In this document: positions 16,207 to 24,388 of the stretch, piece by piece | How positions within the stretch are numbered: position 1 is the first letter of the stretch | Layout of the letters: every line of letters starts with the position of its first letter | From: Sagittula marina | Lineage (GTDB): Bacteria > Pseudomonadota > Alphaproteobacteria > Rhodobacterales > Rhodobacteraceae | NCBI RefSeq assembly: GCF_014196795.1 | Contig: NZ_JACIEJ010000014.1 | Location: forward strand, 1-64,000 | Direction of reading: 5' to 3' | Length of the DNA stretch: 64,000 bases | The notes under the pieces: model-generated | Seen by the model: only the letters and a program-made list of their open reading frames with translations | What the model was told of the DNA's origin: nothing | Database searches by the model: none | Translations under genes and position numbers: made by a program

Positions 16207-17838
16207 ATGAAAACACATCCTGACGAACTTGGTCTTCTCGACCGTGGCGGGCGCCCAACCCTGTCCGACATGCTCGATAGAATGACCTTCAGCCCGGCGC
16301 GCGGCAGCATCGAGCTGAATGGAGCGCGAATGGTCCTGTCCCGCGCGACCTACGCGGCCGACCTTCAGGACGAACTTATTCGCCGCTACGGCGAACACGA
16401 GGCGATGGTTCTTCTGCTGCGCCTGGGCTACCGAAACGGACGTGAGGACGCGGAGTTCATCCGGCAAGCCTGGCCAAATCTTGAGATCGGCGATGCGTTC
16501 ACGGCGGGAACGCGCCTGCACATGGTCACTGGCACAGTTCGCGTCGAGACACTGCATAACGATTTCGACTTCAAGAACGACCGGTTTTCCGGCGATTTTC
16601 TCTGGCACGGATCGGTTGAGGCGATGGAATATTCTCGGCGTCACGGTCGCGCGATCAAGCCTGTTTGCTGGGCGCAGACAGGGTATGCGGCCGGATATGC
16701 CAGCGTTTTTTTTCGCAAGCTGATCCTTTACAAGGAAGTAAGCTGCGCGGCGATGGGCGACAAATTCTGCCGCGTTGTGGGCAAAACAGTCGATGAATGG
16801 GGCAAAGATGACCCATTCGTTCGAACATTCCTTGAGGAGGTGCTGGTCACAAGGCCCGAAACGTCGCCCCGCATTCGCAAAAATGGGCTGACACAGGGCA
16901 GTCAGACCGCCGGCATTCTGGATGACATGATCGTTGCGCCCGTGCGAAGGGATCTGGAGCGGCTGGCAATGGCAGGTTTAAGCACTGTCATCACCGGACC
17001 TCAGGGCACAGGATGCTTCAAGGCTGCCGCTTGGTTGCAGGCGAGGCGATTTGCGTCCGGTGAATTGCACCGCGTGTATGGCGGATCAGACACGCTTCCG
17101 GAGCTTCTTCGGGGCATTCGCCAAATGCTGGCCAAAAAGGGCGCGCGAGAACAGACCTTGGTGGTTGAAGCACTGGAAGATCTCCCCGCCGACGCACAGT
17201 TGGATTTGGTCAACCTGATGCAGGCAGACGGAGCCGCGCCCGACAATTTCATGTTGATCGGGCTATCACATCGTTCTTTGTCTCAGCTTCAATGCGACAA
17301 GAAACTGCGCGCTGACCTGCTTTACGCGCTGTCCGTTATGCCCGTCACAATGCCTTCCTTGGCCGCAAGGCAGGACGACATCGCAGTGTTCGGTGATATT
17401 TACTTGTCTCATCTCAGAACCCAACAAGATGATTTCGTTCTACAGCTCACGCCGGAGGCACGTGATTTCATTCGACAACAGTCTTGGCCGGGAAATTTTC
17501 CGGAACTCCGTTCGACAATTCTCCGCGCCGCTTTGAAAGCGGAGACGGCTGCCGCAATAACTGCGGAGGATATCGCCAAAGCTCTGACAAACGAAGCCTC
17601 CACCCGGCCTCAGTCGTCGGCGGTCGAGACGAGCAAGAGGTCCACTGCCGACTGCATTGACGCTGTTTGGGAGGCTACAAAATCTACCTTGGATCACGGA
17701 GTCCCGATAGACGATCTAATTGCGAAGATCGAGATCCTCGCATTGAACGAGGCCGGTGGGAATATATCGGCTGCTGCGCGTCGACTTGGCTTAACCCGGG
17801 CGAAATTGGGCTATCGCTTGGCCTTATTGAACAAGTAA
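16207..17838 (+). CDS. XylR/DmpR-type regulator with V4R sensor and degenerate AAA+ domain
   Basis: 543 residues with the architecture of aromatic-sensing NtrC-family activators. An XylR-N region (about 20-130) is followed by a V4R domain with the zinc-type motif CAAMGDKFCR (180-189, plus Cys154). Next comes an AAA+ region (about 240-445) and a C-terminal Fis-type helix-turn-helix (about 516-538, NISAAARRLGLTRAKLGYRL). The AAA+ part is decayed: Walker A is GPQGTGCFK, without the phosphate-binding Lys-Ser/Thr, Walker B reads VVEALEDL, and the GAFTGA loop that contacts sigma-54 is absent. The late AAA+ features LRADLLYALSVMPVTMPSL and SWPGNFPEL remain. It probably senses an aromatic or other small hydrophobic effector but is unlikely to activate sigma-54 by ATP hydrolysis. 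Confidence 0.82.
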   Translation: MKTHPDELGLLDRGGRPTLSDMLDRMTFSPARGSIELNGARMVLSRATYAADLQDELIRRYGEHEAMVLLLRLGYRNGREDAEFIRQAWPNLEIGDAFTAGTRLHMVTGTVRVETLHNDFDFKNDRFSGDFLWHGSVEAMEYSRRHGRAIKPVCWAQTGYAAGYASVFFRKLILYKEVSCAAMGDKFCRVVGKTVDEWGKDDPFVRTFLEEVLVTRPETSPRIRKNGLTQGSQTAGILDDMIVAPVRRDLERLAMAGLSTVITGPQGTGCFKAAAWLQARRFASGELHRVYGGSDTLPELLRGIRQMLAKKGAREQTLVVEALEDLPADAQLDLVNLMQADGAAPDNFMLIGLSHRSLSQLQCDKKLRADLLYALSVMPVTMPSLAARQDDIAVFGDIYLSHLRTQQDDFVLQLTPEARDFIRQQSWPGNFPELRSTILRAALKAETAAAITAEDIAKALTNEASTRPQSSAVETSKRSTADCIDAVWEATKSTLDHGVPIDDLIAKIEILALNEAGGNISAAARRLGLTRAKLGYRLALLNK

Positions 17839-18017
17839 GGCATTTTTGGATGGGGTAGCGTGAGGGACGCGTAATCCCCGCGCCATTGTTGCGCATTTCT
17901 CGAGAAGCCCAGACACGTTCTGTTCCATGAAAAACTTACCCTACGTGCGCAGTCTACAGGCATGCCGAGCGCGGTGTTGGCCGCTCCACTTTTGCCAAGC
18001 GAAGCGGGGAGGTGTTT

Positions 18018-18036
18018 CGATGCACACAGTGCATCG
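18018..18036. repeat. Perfect 8-bp inverted repeat with 3-base loop
   Basis: CGATGCAC (18018-18025) and GTGCATCG (18029-18036) flank ACA. It lies between the convergent regulator and thyA genes and could be a terminator hairpin for either, or a binding site. It is followed directly by a string resembling an IS5-type end. Confidence 0.6.
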
Positions 18037-18040
18037 TTTC

Positions 18041-18052
18041 GCGCAACAAAGC
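18041..18052. mobile_element. Possible relic of an IS5-type end
   Basis: The 12 bases GCGCAACAAAGC are identical to the core of the IS5-family inverted repeat at 526-544. No transposase remnant is visible here, so this is only a weak trace and could be chance. Confidence 0.3.
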
Positions 18053-18090
18053 TGCCTCCATTGGTATTTAAACCCGGAATGCTTGCGCTC

Positions 18091-18987
18091 CTACACAGCG
18101 ACCGGCGCTTTGATCGCTGCATGTGGATCGTAACCTTCGACCACAAAGTCAGAAATTGAATACCCGTCAATACTTTGAGGCTTTCTGGCCAATCGCATGG
18201 ATGGGAGGGGGCGGGGCGTACGTGCTATCTGCTCTCGTGCCTGTTCAAGATGGTTGAGATAAAGATGCGCATCTCCCCCGACCCAAACGAGTTCGCCTGG
18301 GCGAAGGTCCGATTGTTGAGCAAGCATCAACTGAAGCGCTGTTGCGCCGACAAAATTGAAAGGCGCTCCGAGCAGCAGATCGACTGACCTTTGAAAAAGC
18401 AGGCAATTCAATCGTCCGTCGGACGTGACGTGGTATTGATAAACCATATGGCATGGCGGCAGGGCCATTGACCCCAATTCCGCGACATTCCAGCCATGAA
18501 AGAGCATTCTCCGGCTGGTGGGGTTTTCGCGCAGTGTTTGAACCAAGGTTGCGATTTGATCATGCTCTTTGCCGTCCGGACCCTGCCAGCGGCGCCACTG
18601 CTTGCCATAGACGGGCCCAAGTTCGCCCCAGCGGGCCGCAAAGGCATCATCTTCAACAATTCGCTGTTCAAATGCGTCTTGCGAAATGGTGTCGCCTGTC
18701 TCCCTTCGGTAGGTCGCAAGGGGCCAATCGGACCAAATGCGCACGTTTTCGTTGAGCAACGGCTGAATGTTGGTGCCGCCAGTGAGAAACCAGAGCATCT
18801 CTTTCACGGCGGTTTTCCAATACACACGCTTGGTCGTGAGGATCGGAACGGTCCCATTTGAAAGATCGAAGCGCAACATCGCGCCAAAGACGGAGCGCGT
18901 GCCGACGCCGGTGCGATCAACGCGCTCGTCCCCATTCTCAAGAACGTGGGACAGTAAGTCGAGATATTGAAGTTCCGGGTGGCGCAT
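18091..18987 (-). CDS. thyA: Thymidylate synthase
   Basis: 298 residues. It converts dUMP to dTMP with methylenetetrahydrofolate, the de novo source of thymine. The active-site Cys179 is in ALPPCHMVYQY. The phosphate-binding Arg pair is in NPTSRRMLF, and the folate and dUMP region FQRSVDLLLGAPFN plus DAHLYLNHLEQ are intact. The start at 18987 (MRHPELQYLDLL) aligns with the normal N terminus; the frame is open about 66 codons further upstream but without family similarity. No strong ribosome site is visible. It is monocistronic here and converges on the regulator gene at 16207-17838. Confidence 0.95.
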   Translation of the reverse strand: MRHPELQYLDLLSHVLENGDERVDRTGVGTRSVFGAMLRFDLSNGTVPILTTKRVYWKTAVKEMLWFLTGGTNIQPLLNENVRIWSDWPLATYRRETGDTISQDAFEQRIVEDDAFAARWGELGPVYGKQWRRWQGPDGKEHDQIATLVQTLRENPTSRRMLFHGWNVAELGSMALPPCHMVYQYHVTSDGRLNCLLFQRSVDLLLGAPFNFVGATALQLMLAQQSDLRPGELVWVGGDAHLYLNHLEQAREQIARTPRPLPSMRLARKPQSIDGYSISDFVVEGYDPHAAIKAPVAV

Positions 18988-19469
18988 GCCGACGTCTCTT
19001 AAATCATGTGAGGGAAGTTGTTGAGTTCCGTTGTACATAAGTTGATGGGGCGCATCCATAGGCTCGCGATGCGGAGCGGCACTGCCCATTCTTGGGGCTG
19101 TTTCCCAAGCCTCCACTGCATAGCTTTGCGTCGCTTGGTGTGACCGTTCAGTCCGCAAAAGTGTCGGGCATTCGAGAGAAATCACTTCTCCCCCTTCGAG
19201 GGGACGTCCGGCGGGTATGTTTTCCCGTCCTAATGCAGAATATGCGTGCTGAAATAGGCAGAGTTGCGCCGGATCTTTCGCCGCCGTGCGTCAGTCACTG
19301 CGCCGCTCTCGGTGGTGAACTCGGGCGCCGTGAGTTGGTCAAACCTGTGGCGAAAGTGGGGCGATTTTGCCGCACATCTTAGAGGTGTGCGGCTGGGCCG
19401 ATTGACTTTTTTGAGGCCGCCAAACAGGATCGGGACAAAATATAAAAAGTTTTACCTGAGGCAGTTATC
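18988..19469. other. Divergent intergenic region, thyA and lipoprotein gene
   Basis: About 480 bases. No gene is supported. It holds the hairpin at 19369-19393 and an AT-rich stretch (about 19435-19455) that may carry the promoter of the lipoprotein gene. Confidence 0.45.
19369..19393 (+). promoter_or_regulatory. Hairpin with nearby T-run upstream of the lipoprotein gene
   Basis: GCCGCACA (19369-19376) and TGTGCGGC (19386-19393) form a perfect 8-bp stem, and a run of T begins about ten bases later. It could be a terminator or attenuator in the leader of the lipoprotein-Slam operon. Confidence 0.4.
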
Positions 19470-20537
19470 ATGAATCGTGCAATCTTGGCACTCGCAATTG
19501 CGAGTGTCCTTTCCTCGTGCAGCTCAGGTGGGGGCAGCTCTCTTCAGAGCGATGATTCCAACGGTATTGGAACAGGCCAGCAGCCTTTGACCGAAGAGCC
19601 GGATGTGACCGGAGAGCCAGACAGCGAAGTCGTCCCAGAGGTGCCCGAAGACCCAAATGTCTACCTGACCCAGGCAGATGCGGAAGGCTTGCAGCTCAAC
19701 AGCATCACCTACGATGCGGACACTGGCGATCTGGTTCTCAACAACCTGGATTTCGACGACACGAATCCATACTCGGCAGATGGCGCCGTCTCGGCAAGTT
19801 TCACAGGCGAGGGCTCCGGGTTTCGGGCATATCGAAACAACATCGGTCCTGATGAATATTACGCTGTTTTTCGGCTTACTGACGAAGGCTACGGTCAGGT
19901 CGCAGCGAGCGGCTCTCGGTCCGAGGTGTTTGACCGCGCATTTGATACCGGTGGGGCAGGGGCCGAGCGTTTGGTCGGCTCCGGCCAATTGCCCGATACG
20001 AATGCGACCTATGTTTTCAACGGCGAGTACGCTGGCGTTCGGACAATCCGCCCTGACGACAGGGCCGGGCCGACGGAGGACATTCAGTACGTGACGGGAA
20101 CAACTCAGCTGACCGTCGACATTCAGGATTTTGACACAACAGGTAGCGTCCGTGGGCTTGTGTTCGACCGTACCGTTTTCGACGCGATGGGGGTGCCGGT
20201 TGGTGATCGTTCCATGGGCGAGGCGAACGTTGGCGATACGACCTTTATCCGTCTCGACCGGACGGACATTGATTTCGACAACTGGACTATCGTCTCCGGC
20301 GATGCGCAATTGGTGCACGTGTCTGCTACGTCCAACCGCCCTACGCCTCGTGAGGATAATGGTACGACAGATGGGCGCTGGGAGGGGCTTTTTGTCGGGC
20401 CGAATGGTGAAGAGGTCGTTGGAATCGTGGTTGTGGAGGATACGACGCCGATCAGCATCGGCATTGATCCCGATACCGGTTTGTACAACGATGTCGAGAT
20501 CGTGCGTGAAGTCGGCGGCTTTGTTGGCTCGCGCTGA
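19470..20537 (+). CDS. Putative surface lipoprotein with transferrin-binding-protein-like barrel
   Basis: A 355-residue lipoprotein. The signal peptide ends with the lipobox LSSC, giving lipidated Cys17, and a Ser/Gly- and acidic-rich linker follows to about residue 60. The C-terminal half carries the hallmark of TbpB-type eight-strand barrels: TYVFNGEYAGVRTI (about 185-198) and near the end GRWEGLFVGPNGEEVVGI, resembling the family's Gly-rich FYGPxAxEvgG signature. There is only one barrel and no handle domain, so iron-protein binding should not be assumed. The Slam-like exporter gene follows immediately, so this is probably its cargo and is displayed on the cell surface. Confidence 0.75.
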   Translation: MNRAILALAIASVLSSCSSGGGSSLQSDDSNGIGTGQQPLTEEPDVTGEPDSEVVPEVPEDPNVYLTQADAEGLQLNSITYDADTGDLVLNNLDFDDTNPYSADGAVSASFTGEGSGFRAYRNNIGPDEYYAVFRLTDEGYGQVAASGSRSEVFDRAFDTGGAGAERLVGSGQLPDTNATYVFNGEYAGVRTIRPDDRAGPTEDIQYVTGTTQLTVDIQDFDTTGSVRGLVFDRTVFDAMGVPVGDRSMGEANVGDTTFIRLDRTDIDFDNWTIVSGDAQLVHVSATSNRPTPREDNGTTDGRWEGLFVGPNGEEVVGIVVVEDTTPISIGIDPDTGLYNDVEIVREVGGFVGSR

Positions 20538-21927
20538 GCCGACAAGGCGTTTGACCAGCCTTCTGTGCGCGGCTTGGTTGGCGTTAATCTGCGTTGGCGC
20601 GCTTCCAGCGCTCGCCAATGCTGATCCGACCTCGCAAGAGACCCGCATGAGCCTTGATGAGGCGCGCGCTGTGGCGACACGTGCCTTGATGGCGCGGCGT
20701 CCGGACGTCGCATTGGTGCTTGTCAATGGCGTCCTGCTTGGCGAGCCTGAAGATCCTGTAGCATTGACCTTGCGCGCACGTGCCTTGCGTGACCTTGGCC
20801 GCCTTGATGAGGCCACCGAAGCAGGAGCGCTCGCCTGGCAAGCCGCTGAGACTCCGACGGATCGCTTTTACGCTGCGATGGTGCGTGCTCAGACAGGGGC
20901 CAGAGCGGGGCGCAAGGGGATGGCGCAACTCTGGCTGAGACGTGCCTCGGCAATCGCGCCGGACGAAGAAGCCCGTGCTGTTGCGATCCGTGATTTTCGC
21001 GTGGTGCGTCGGCAGACACCTTGGCGGCTGTCGCTGGATCTGAGCGTTGCGCCATCGGATAACCTTAACGATGCGCCACGCACGAATGAATTCACCTTTG
21101 GCGGTCTGACCTTCATCAACCCGACGGCTGTGCCATTGAGCGGAATACGCTACGGCGTCGATGCGGACTACCTCTATCGCTTTGCGCTGGACGGAAATGC
21201 ACGTCTGAACCTGCGTGCGGGCGGCGGTTTGAGCCGTGTCAGATTTTCTGAGGATGCCCGTGACGAGGTGCCAGGCCTGGACAACGAAGATTTCCGGCAG
21301 GAACATATGGATGTCGGCATCGGCTTGGAACGTCGCGGTGAAGAGGGCCGGTGGCTTGGCTCTGTCGACCTGCTCTTTCGACGCGATTGGGTTGGCGGTG
21401 ATGTGCTGTCCGACACGCGTCAGGTGTCGTTGTCTTATGGCCGCAGCTTTGGATCACATCTCATCCTTACGGGTCACGGGGCAATCAGCGACAACCACAG
21501 GCACGATGCAGGCGTACGCGATGCGACGACGCGATCAGGAGGGGTCTTGACCCAATGGAAAGGGGCGCAGGGCACGGTCAGCCTTGACCTGAGCCGCGCT
21601 GACATCTCGTCTGACTCGCGGTCTCTTGCGCGGCAGGTGGACCGGGTTCAGTTGGGCTACAGCCACGCGACTCCGATCAAGGGGACGCAGCCGCGCGTCG
21701 CATTGTCCTGGCAGTCAGAGGATTTTGACTTCGGACCATCGACGTTTTGGCTGGATCCGCGTGAAGATGACGTTTGGCGCTTGTCTGTCGATGTTCTGCT
21801 CCCGAAGCTAGAAAGATATGGCTTTGCGCCGGAAATCGGGGTTTCCTTCGAGGACCGAAGGTCCAATTATAGTCTGTACGAGAGCCGCAGCACCGATCTG
21901 CGGTTCGGACTGAAATCTGTATTCTGA
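20506..21927 (+). CDS. Slam-like surface lipoprotein assembly modifier (DUF560 family)
   Basis: About 473 residues. A signal peptide (RRLTSLLCAAWLALICVG, then LPALANA) leads into a helical TPR-like N-terminal domain (SLDEARAVATRALMARRPDVA to about residue 160). The C-terminal part looks like an outer-membrane barrel of alternating strands (for example SLDLSVAPSDNLNDAP and DYLYRFALDGNARLNL) ending in a terminal Phe (RFGLKSVF). This is the layout of Slam proteins, which move specific lipoproteins to the outer face of the outer membrane. The frame is open far upstream, but that part is antisense-like; GTG at 20506 or TTG at 20521 give a proper signal peptide. It overlaps the lipoprotein gene's 3' end. 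Confidence 0.75.
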   Translation: MKSAALLARAEPTRRLTSLLCAAWLALICVGALPALANADPTSQETRMSLDEARAVATRALMARRPDVALVLVNGVLLGEPEDPVALTLRARALRDLGRLDEATEAGALAWQAAETPTDRFYAAMVRAQTGARAGRKGMAQLWLRRASAIAPDEEARAVAIRDFRVVRRQTPWRLSLDLSVAPSDNLNDAPRTNEFTFGGLTFINPTAVPLSGIRYGVDADYLYRFALDGNARLNLRAGGGLSRVRFSEDARDEVPGLDNEDFRQEHMDVGIGLERRGEEGRWLGSVDLLFRRDWVGGDVLSDTRQVSLSYGRSFGSHLILTGHGAISDNHRHDAGVRDATTRSGGVLTQWKGAQGTVSLDLSRADISSDSRSLARQVDRVQLGYSHATPIKGTQPRVALSWQSEDFDFGPSTFWLDPREDDVWRLSVDVLLPKLERYGFAPEIGVSFEDRRSNYSLYESRSTDLRFGLKSVF

Positions 21928-21963
21928 TCGGGGGCGGGTGTCTCCGATCGAGGGGGGCTCCCA

Positions 21964-22398
21964 ATGAGCATTAAATACCTGCATACCATGGTCCGCGTAA
22001 AGGATCTGGACGCATCCATCGCATTCTACAAACTGCTGGGGCTGGTCGAGCGTCAGCGCAAGGAAAGTGAGCAGGGTCGGTTCACTCTGGTATTCCTGTG
22101 CCCGCCGGATATGGCGGACGGCCATGCGGATGTAGAGCTGACCTACAATTGGGACGGTGACGACGGGCTGCCGTCGGATTCGCGCCACTTTGGTCACCTC
22201 GCCTATACGGTGCCGGACATCTACGAGATGTGTCAGACACTGATGGATGCGGGCGTGACCATCAACCGTCCGCCGCGCGACGGGCACATGGCCTTTGTGC
22301 GCTCTCCCGACAACGTGTCCATCGAATTGCTTCAGGAGGGTGAGCCGCTCGCCCCGCAAGAGCCCTGGGCCAGCATGGAGAACACCGGCCATTGGTGA
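21964..22398 (+). CDS. gloA: Lactoylglutathione lyase (glyoxalase I)
   Basis: A 144-residue metalloenzyme that isomerises the hemithioacetal of methylglyoxal and glutathione to S-lactoylglutathione. All four metal ligands of the bacterial enzyme are present: His7, Glu58 (ADVELTYNW), His78 (HFGHLAY) and Glu121 (VSIELLQ). The ribosome site GAGGGGGG lies eight bases before the ATG. It follows the Slam gene by 36 bases and overlaps the next gene (GTGA), so it may share a transcript with both neighbours. Confidence 0.95.
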   Translation: MSIKYLHTMVRVKDLDASIAFYKLLGLVERQRKESEQGRFTLVFLCPPDMADGHADVELTYNWDGDDGLPSDSRHFGHLAYTVPDIYEMCQTLMDAGVTINRPPRDGHMAFVRSPDNVSIELLQEGEPLAPQEPWASMENTGHW

Positions 22399-23063
22399 GG
22401 TTTCTGGCGCTTTTAACGGCGCTATTGTTGCCAAGTGCGGCGTCAGCCTGTCGGCTGGCGCTTCTCTTGGCACTGGACGTGTCGTCGTCGGTTGATGACG
22501 CGGAATATGCCCTGCAACGTGATGGTTTGGCAGCAGCGCTGCAAAGCCCCGATGTGGTGAATGCCATCGCCCAGGATGGTCCCATCGCACTGGCGATCTA
22601 CGAGTGGAGCGGACGGCGACAGTCGGTTGTGGTTCAAGACTGGGTCTTGCTTGGTGGGGCAGCGGATATCGCACCAGTGGCGGCGCGCTTGCAGGCGCAG
22701 ACCCGCACATATCGGCGCTATCCTACCGCTTTGGGCTATGCGCTTGGCTTCGGAGCGGGGCTTATGCAGCGGGCGCCCAGTTGTGAGCGGCAGGTGATCG
22801 ACGTGTCCGGTGATGGGGTGACCAACGATGGTTTTGGCCCTGTGCACGCCTACCGGCATTTCCCATTCAATGATGTGACGGTAAACGGTCTTGTGGTTCT
22901 GGGGGCTGACCCGGCGGTGCTTGAGCATTTCGAGTTCGAAGTGATGCGCGGGCCGGGGGCTTTCGTGGAGATTGCCAGCGATTATACCGATTTCGAAGCC
23001 GCGATGGAGCGAAAGCTCTACCGTGAAATCCGTGATCGGATCGTTGGCGGACTGTCTCGGTGA
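22395..23063 (+). CDS. DUF1194 secreted protein (von Willebrand A-like), copy 1
   Basis: A 222-residue exported protein. A signal peptide (RFLALLTALLLPSAASA) precedes LALLLALDVSSSVDDAEY, whose DxSxS pattern is the metal-ion adhesion site of von Willebrand factor A folds. A second fold element is VIDVSGDGVTND. The start is GTG at 22395, overlapping the gloA stop; a TTG three bases earlier is also possible. The family is common in alphaproteobacteria and its function is unknown. It is followed by a paralogue with the same GTGA overlap. Confidence 0.85.
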   Translation: MRFLALLTALLLPSAASACRLALLLALDVSSSVDDAEYALQRDGLAAALQSPDVVNAIAQDGPIALAIYEWSGRRQSVVVQDWVLLGGAADIAPVAARLQAQTRTYRRYPTALGYALGFGAGLMQRAPSCERQVIDVSGDGVTNDGFGPVHAYRHFPFNDVTVNGLVVLGADPAVLEHFEFEVMRGPGAFVEIASDYTDFEAAMERKLYREIRDRIVGGLSR

Positions 23064-23731
23064 GAGCGATCTTGCCCTTGCTTCTGTGTCTGTGGGGCGC
23101 CACGGCGCAGGGGGCGTGCCGTCAGGCGTTGGTCTTGGGGCTGGACGTGTCGGGATCGGTGGACGCCGCGGAGTATAGATTGCAAATGGACGGCCTGGCC
23201 GCCGCTTTGTTGCACCCGGAGGTCCAGACCGCGCTCTTCGCCATGCCTGAGGCGCCAGTATCTTTGGCGATTTACGAGTGGAGCGGGCCGGAAGCACAAC
23301 GCGTCATTGTGCCGTGGCGTGTCATAAGCGACCCTTTGGCCTTGGATGCGGTCGCAACGACCTTGCGCCATGTGCAGCGGGGCGATGGCGCATCATCTAC
23401 CGCTCTTGGCGCGGCAAAGTCTTTTGGGGCCGCGATGCTGTCAAAGCAGGCAGCCTGTTGGAAGCGGGTTTTGGATGTATCGGGGGATGGTACGTCGAAC
23501 ACTGGGCCTCGGCCAAAGATTGTGCGTCCCGATGGTATCACGATCAATGGTCTTGTGATCGGTGGGGGCGACGGGGGCGGACTGGATGCGCTTGCCGCCT
23601 ATTACCACGCCTACGTGGTGCAGGGGCCGGATGCCTTTGTGGAAACCGCAGCGGGTTTCGCCAGTTTCGAAGCAGCTATGGTGCGCAAATTAAAGCGCGA
23701 ACTGCAGGTCATGGTGGTCTCGACCCGGTAG
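23060..23731 (+). CDS. DUF1194 secreted protein (von Willebrand A-like), copy 2
   Basis: A 223-residue exported protein, paralogous to the gene before it. It has a signal peptide (RAILPLLLCLWGATAQG), the metal site ALVLGLDVSGSVDAAEY, a matching SLAIYEWSG segment and VLDVSGDGTSNTGPRP. The start is GTG at 23060, inside the previous gene's stop. The pair probably arose by tandem duplication and may form a heteromer, but no function is known. Confidence 0.85.
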   Translation: MRAILPLLLCLWGATAQGACRQALVLGLDVSGSVDAAEYRLQMDGLAAALLHPEVQTALFAMPEAPVSLAIYEWSGPEAQRVIVPWRVISDPLALDAVATTLRHVQRGDGASSTALGAAKSFGAAMLSKQAACWKRVLDVSGDGTSNTGPRPKIVRPDGITINGLVIGGGDGGGLDALAAYYHAYVVQGPDAFVETAAGFASFEAAMVRKLKRELQVMVVSTR

Positions 23732-23820
23732 TTGAAAGATGTTTGGGAAAATGGGTACCTGAGCGAAGCAAATAGCAGTCTGGCGTCATGGATTGAACAA
23801 AATGCACTCAGGTTTCGGTC

Positions 23821-23840
23821 AAAAAGCCCTCGGGCGGGCG
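23821..23840 (-). terminator. Weak terminator candidate after the MarR gene
   Basis: On the minus strand a short GC-rich inverted repeat (GCCC, GGGC) is followed by TTTTT, about 50 bases after the MarR stop. The stem is small, so this is tentative. Confidence 0.35.
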
Positions 23841-23890
23841 TCAGAAGGAGAGTCTGGCCATTCTGGCCTATGCGCATCAAGGCGCGGGAC

Positions 23891-24388
23891 TCAGTAGATG
23901 TATCGGATCTGATCGGTCCAATAGCGTTCCACGCGGCGCAGCGCCGTTGTGATGTCGTCGATGCCCTCGACGGTCAAGACGTTCCTGCCTTGCAATCCAT
24001 CCGCGTGACGGCTGAACAGCTCTGCCACGATGTTGCTGATTTCCCGACCGCGTTGCGTCAGACGCACGCGCACAGAGCGGCGGTCGATTTCGCAGCGCTG
24101 ATGGTGCATGTACCCCATTTCGACCAGCTTCTTGAGGTTGTAGCTGACGTTGGAGCCTTGGTAGTAGCCGCGGGTTTTCAGTTCCCCTGCGGTGACCTCG
24201 TTTTCGCCGATGTTGAACAGCAGCAGTGCTTGCACCGCGTTCACGTCGATGATCCCAAGCCTTTCGAACTCGTCCTTGATAACGTCGAGCAGAAGTCGGT
24301 GAAGCCGTTCCACCAAGCTCAACGCATCCAGATAGCTCGCCATGAAGCCCTGTTCCGGGCTCTTATCCATGGACGAATGAATGCTCAT
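23891..24388 (-). CDS. MarR-family winged-helix transcriptional regulator
   Basis: A 165-residue dimeric DNA-binding protein. The winged helix runs through NEVTAGELKTRGYYQGSNVSYNLKKL and the wing CEIDRRSVRVRLTQRG, with helical dimerisation segments at both ends. The Tyr-Tyr-Gln-Gly-Ser-Asn recognition helix resembles the LdtR-like branch found across alphaproteobacteria, which controls cell-envelope genes. That assignment is inference. The start at 24388 follows GGAGAAACG. It is a single gene, and its target is not evident from the neighbours. Confidence 0.85.
   Translation of the reverse strand: MSIHSSMDKSPEQGFMASYLDALSLVERLHRLLLDVIKDEFERLGIIDVNAVQALLLFNIGENEVTAGELKTRGYYQGSNVSYNLKKLVEMGYMHHQRCEIDRRSVRVRLTQRGREISNIVAELFSRHADGLQGRNVLTVEGIDDITTALRRVERYWTDQIRYIY

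Noticed and set aside
20131-20505. Upstream extension of the Slam-like frame inside the lipoprotein gene
   Set aside because: The extension is an out-of-frame reading of the lipoprotein gene; a signal peptide begins only at about 20506-20521.
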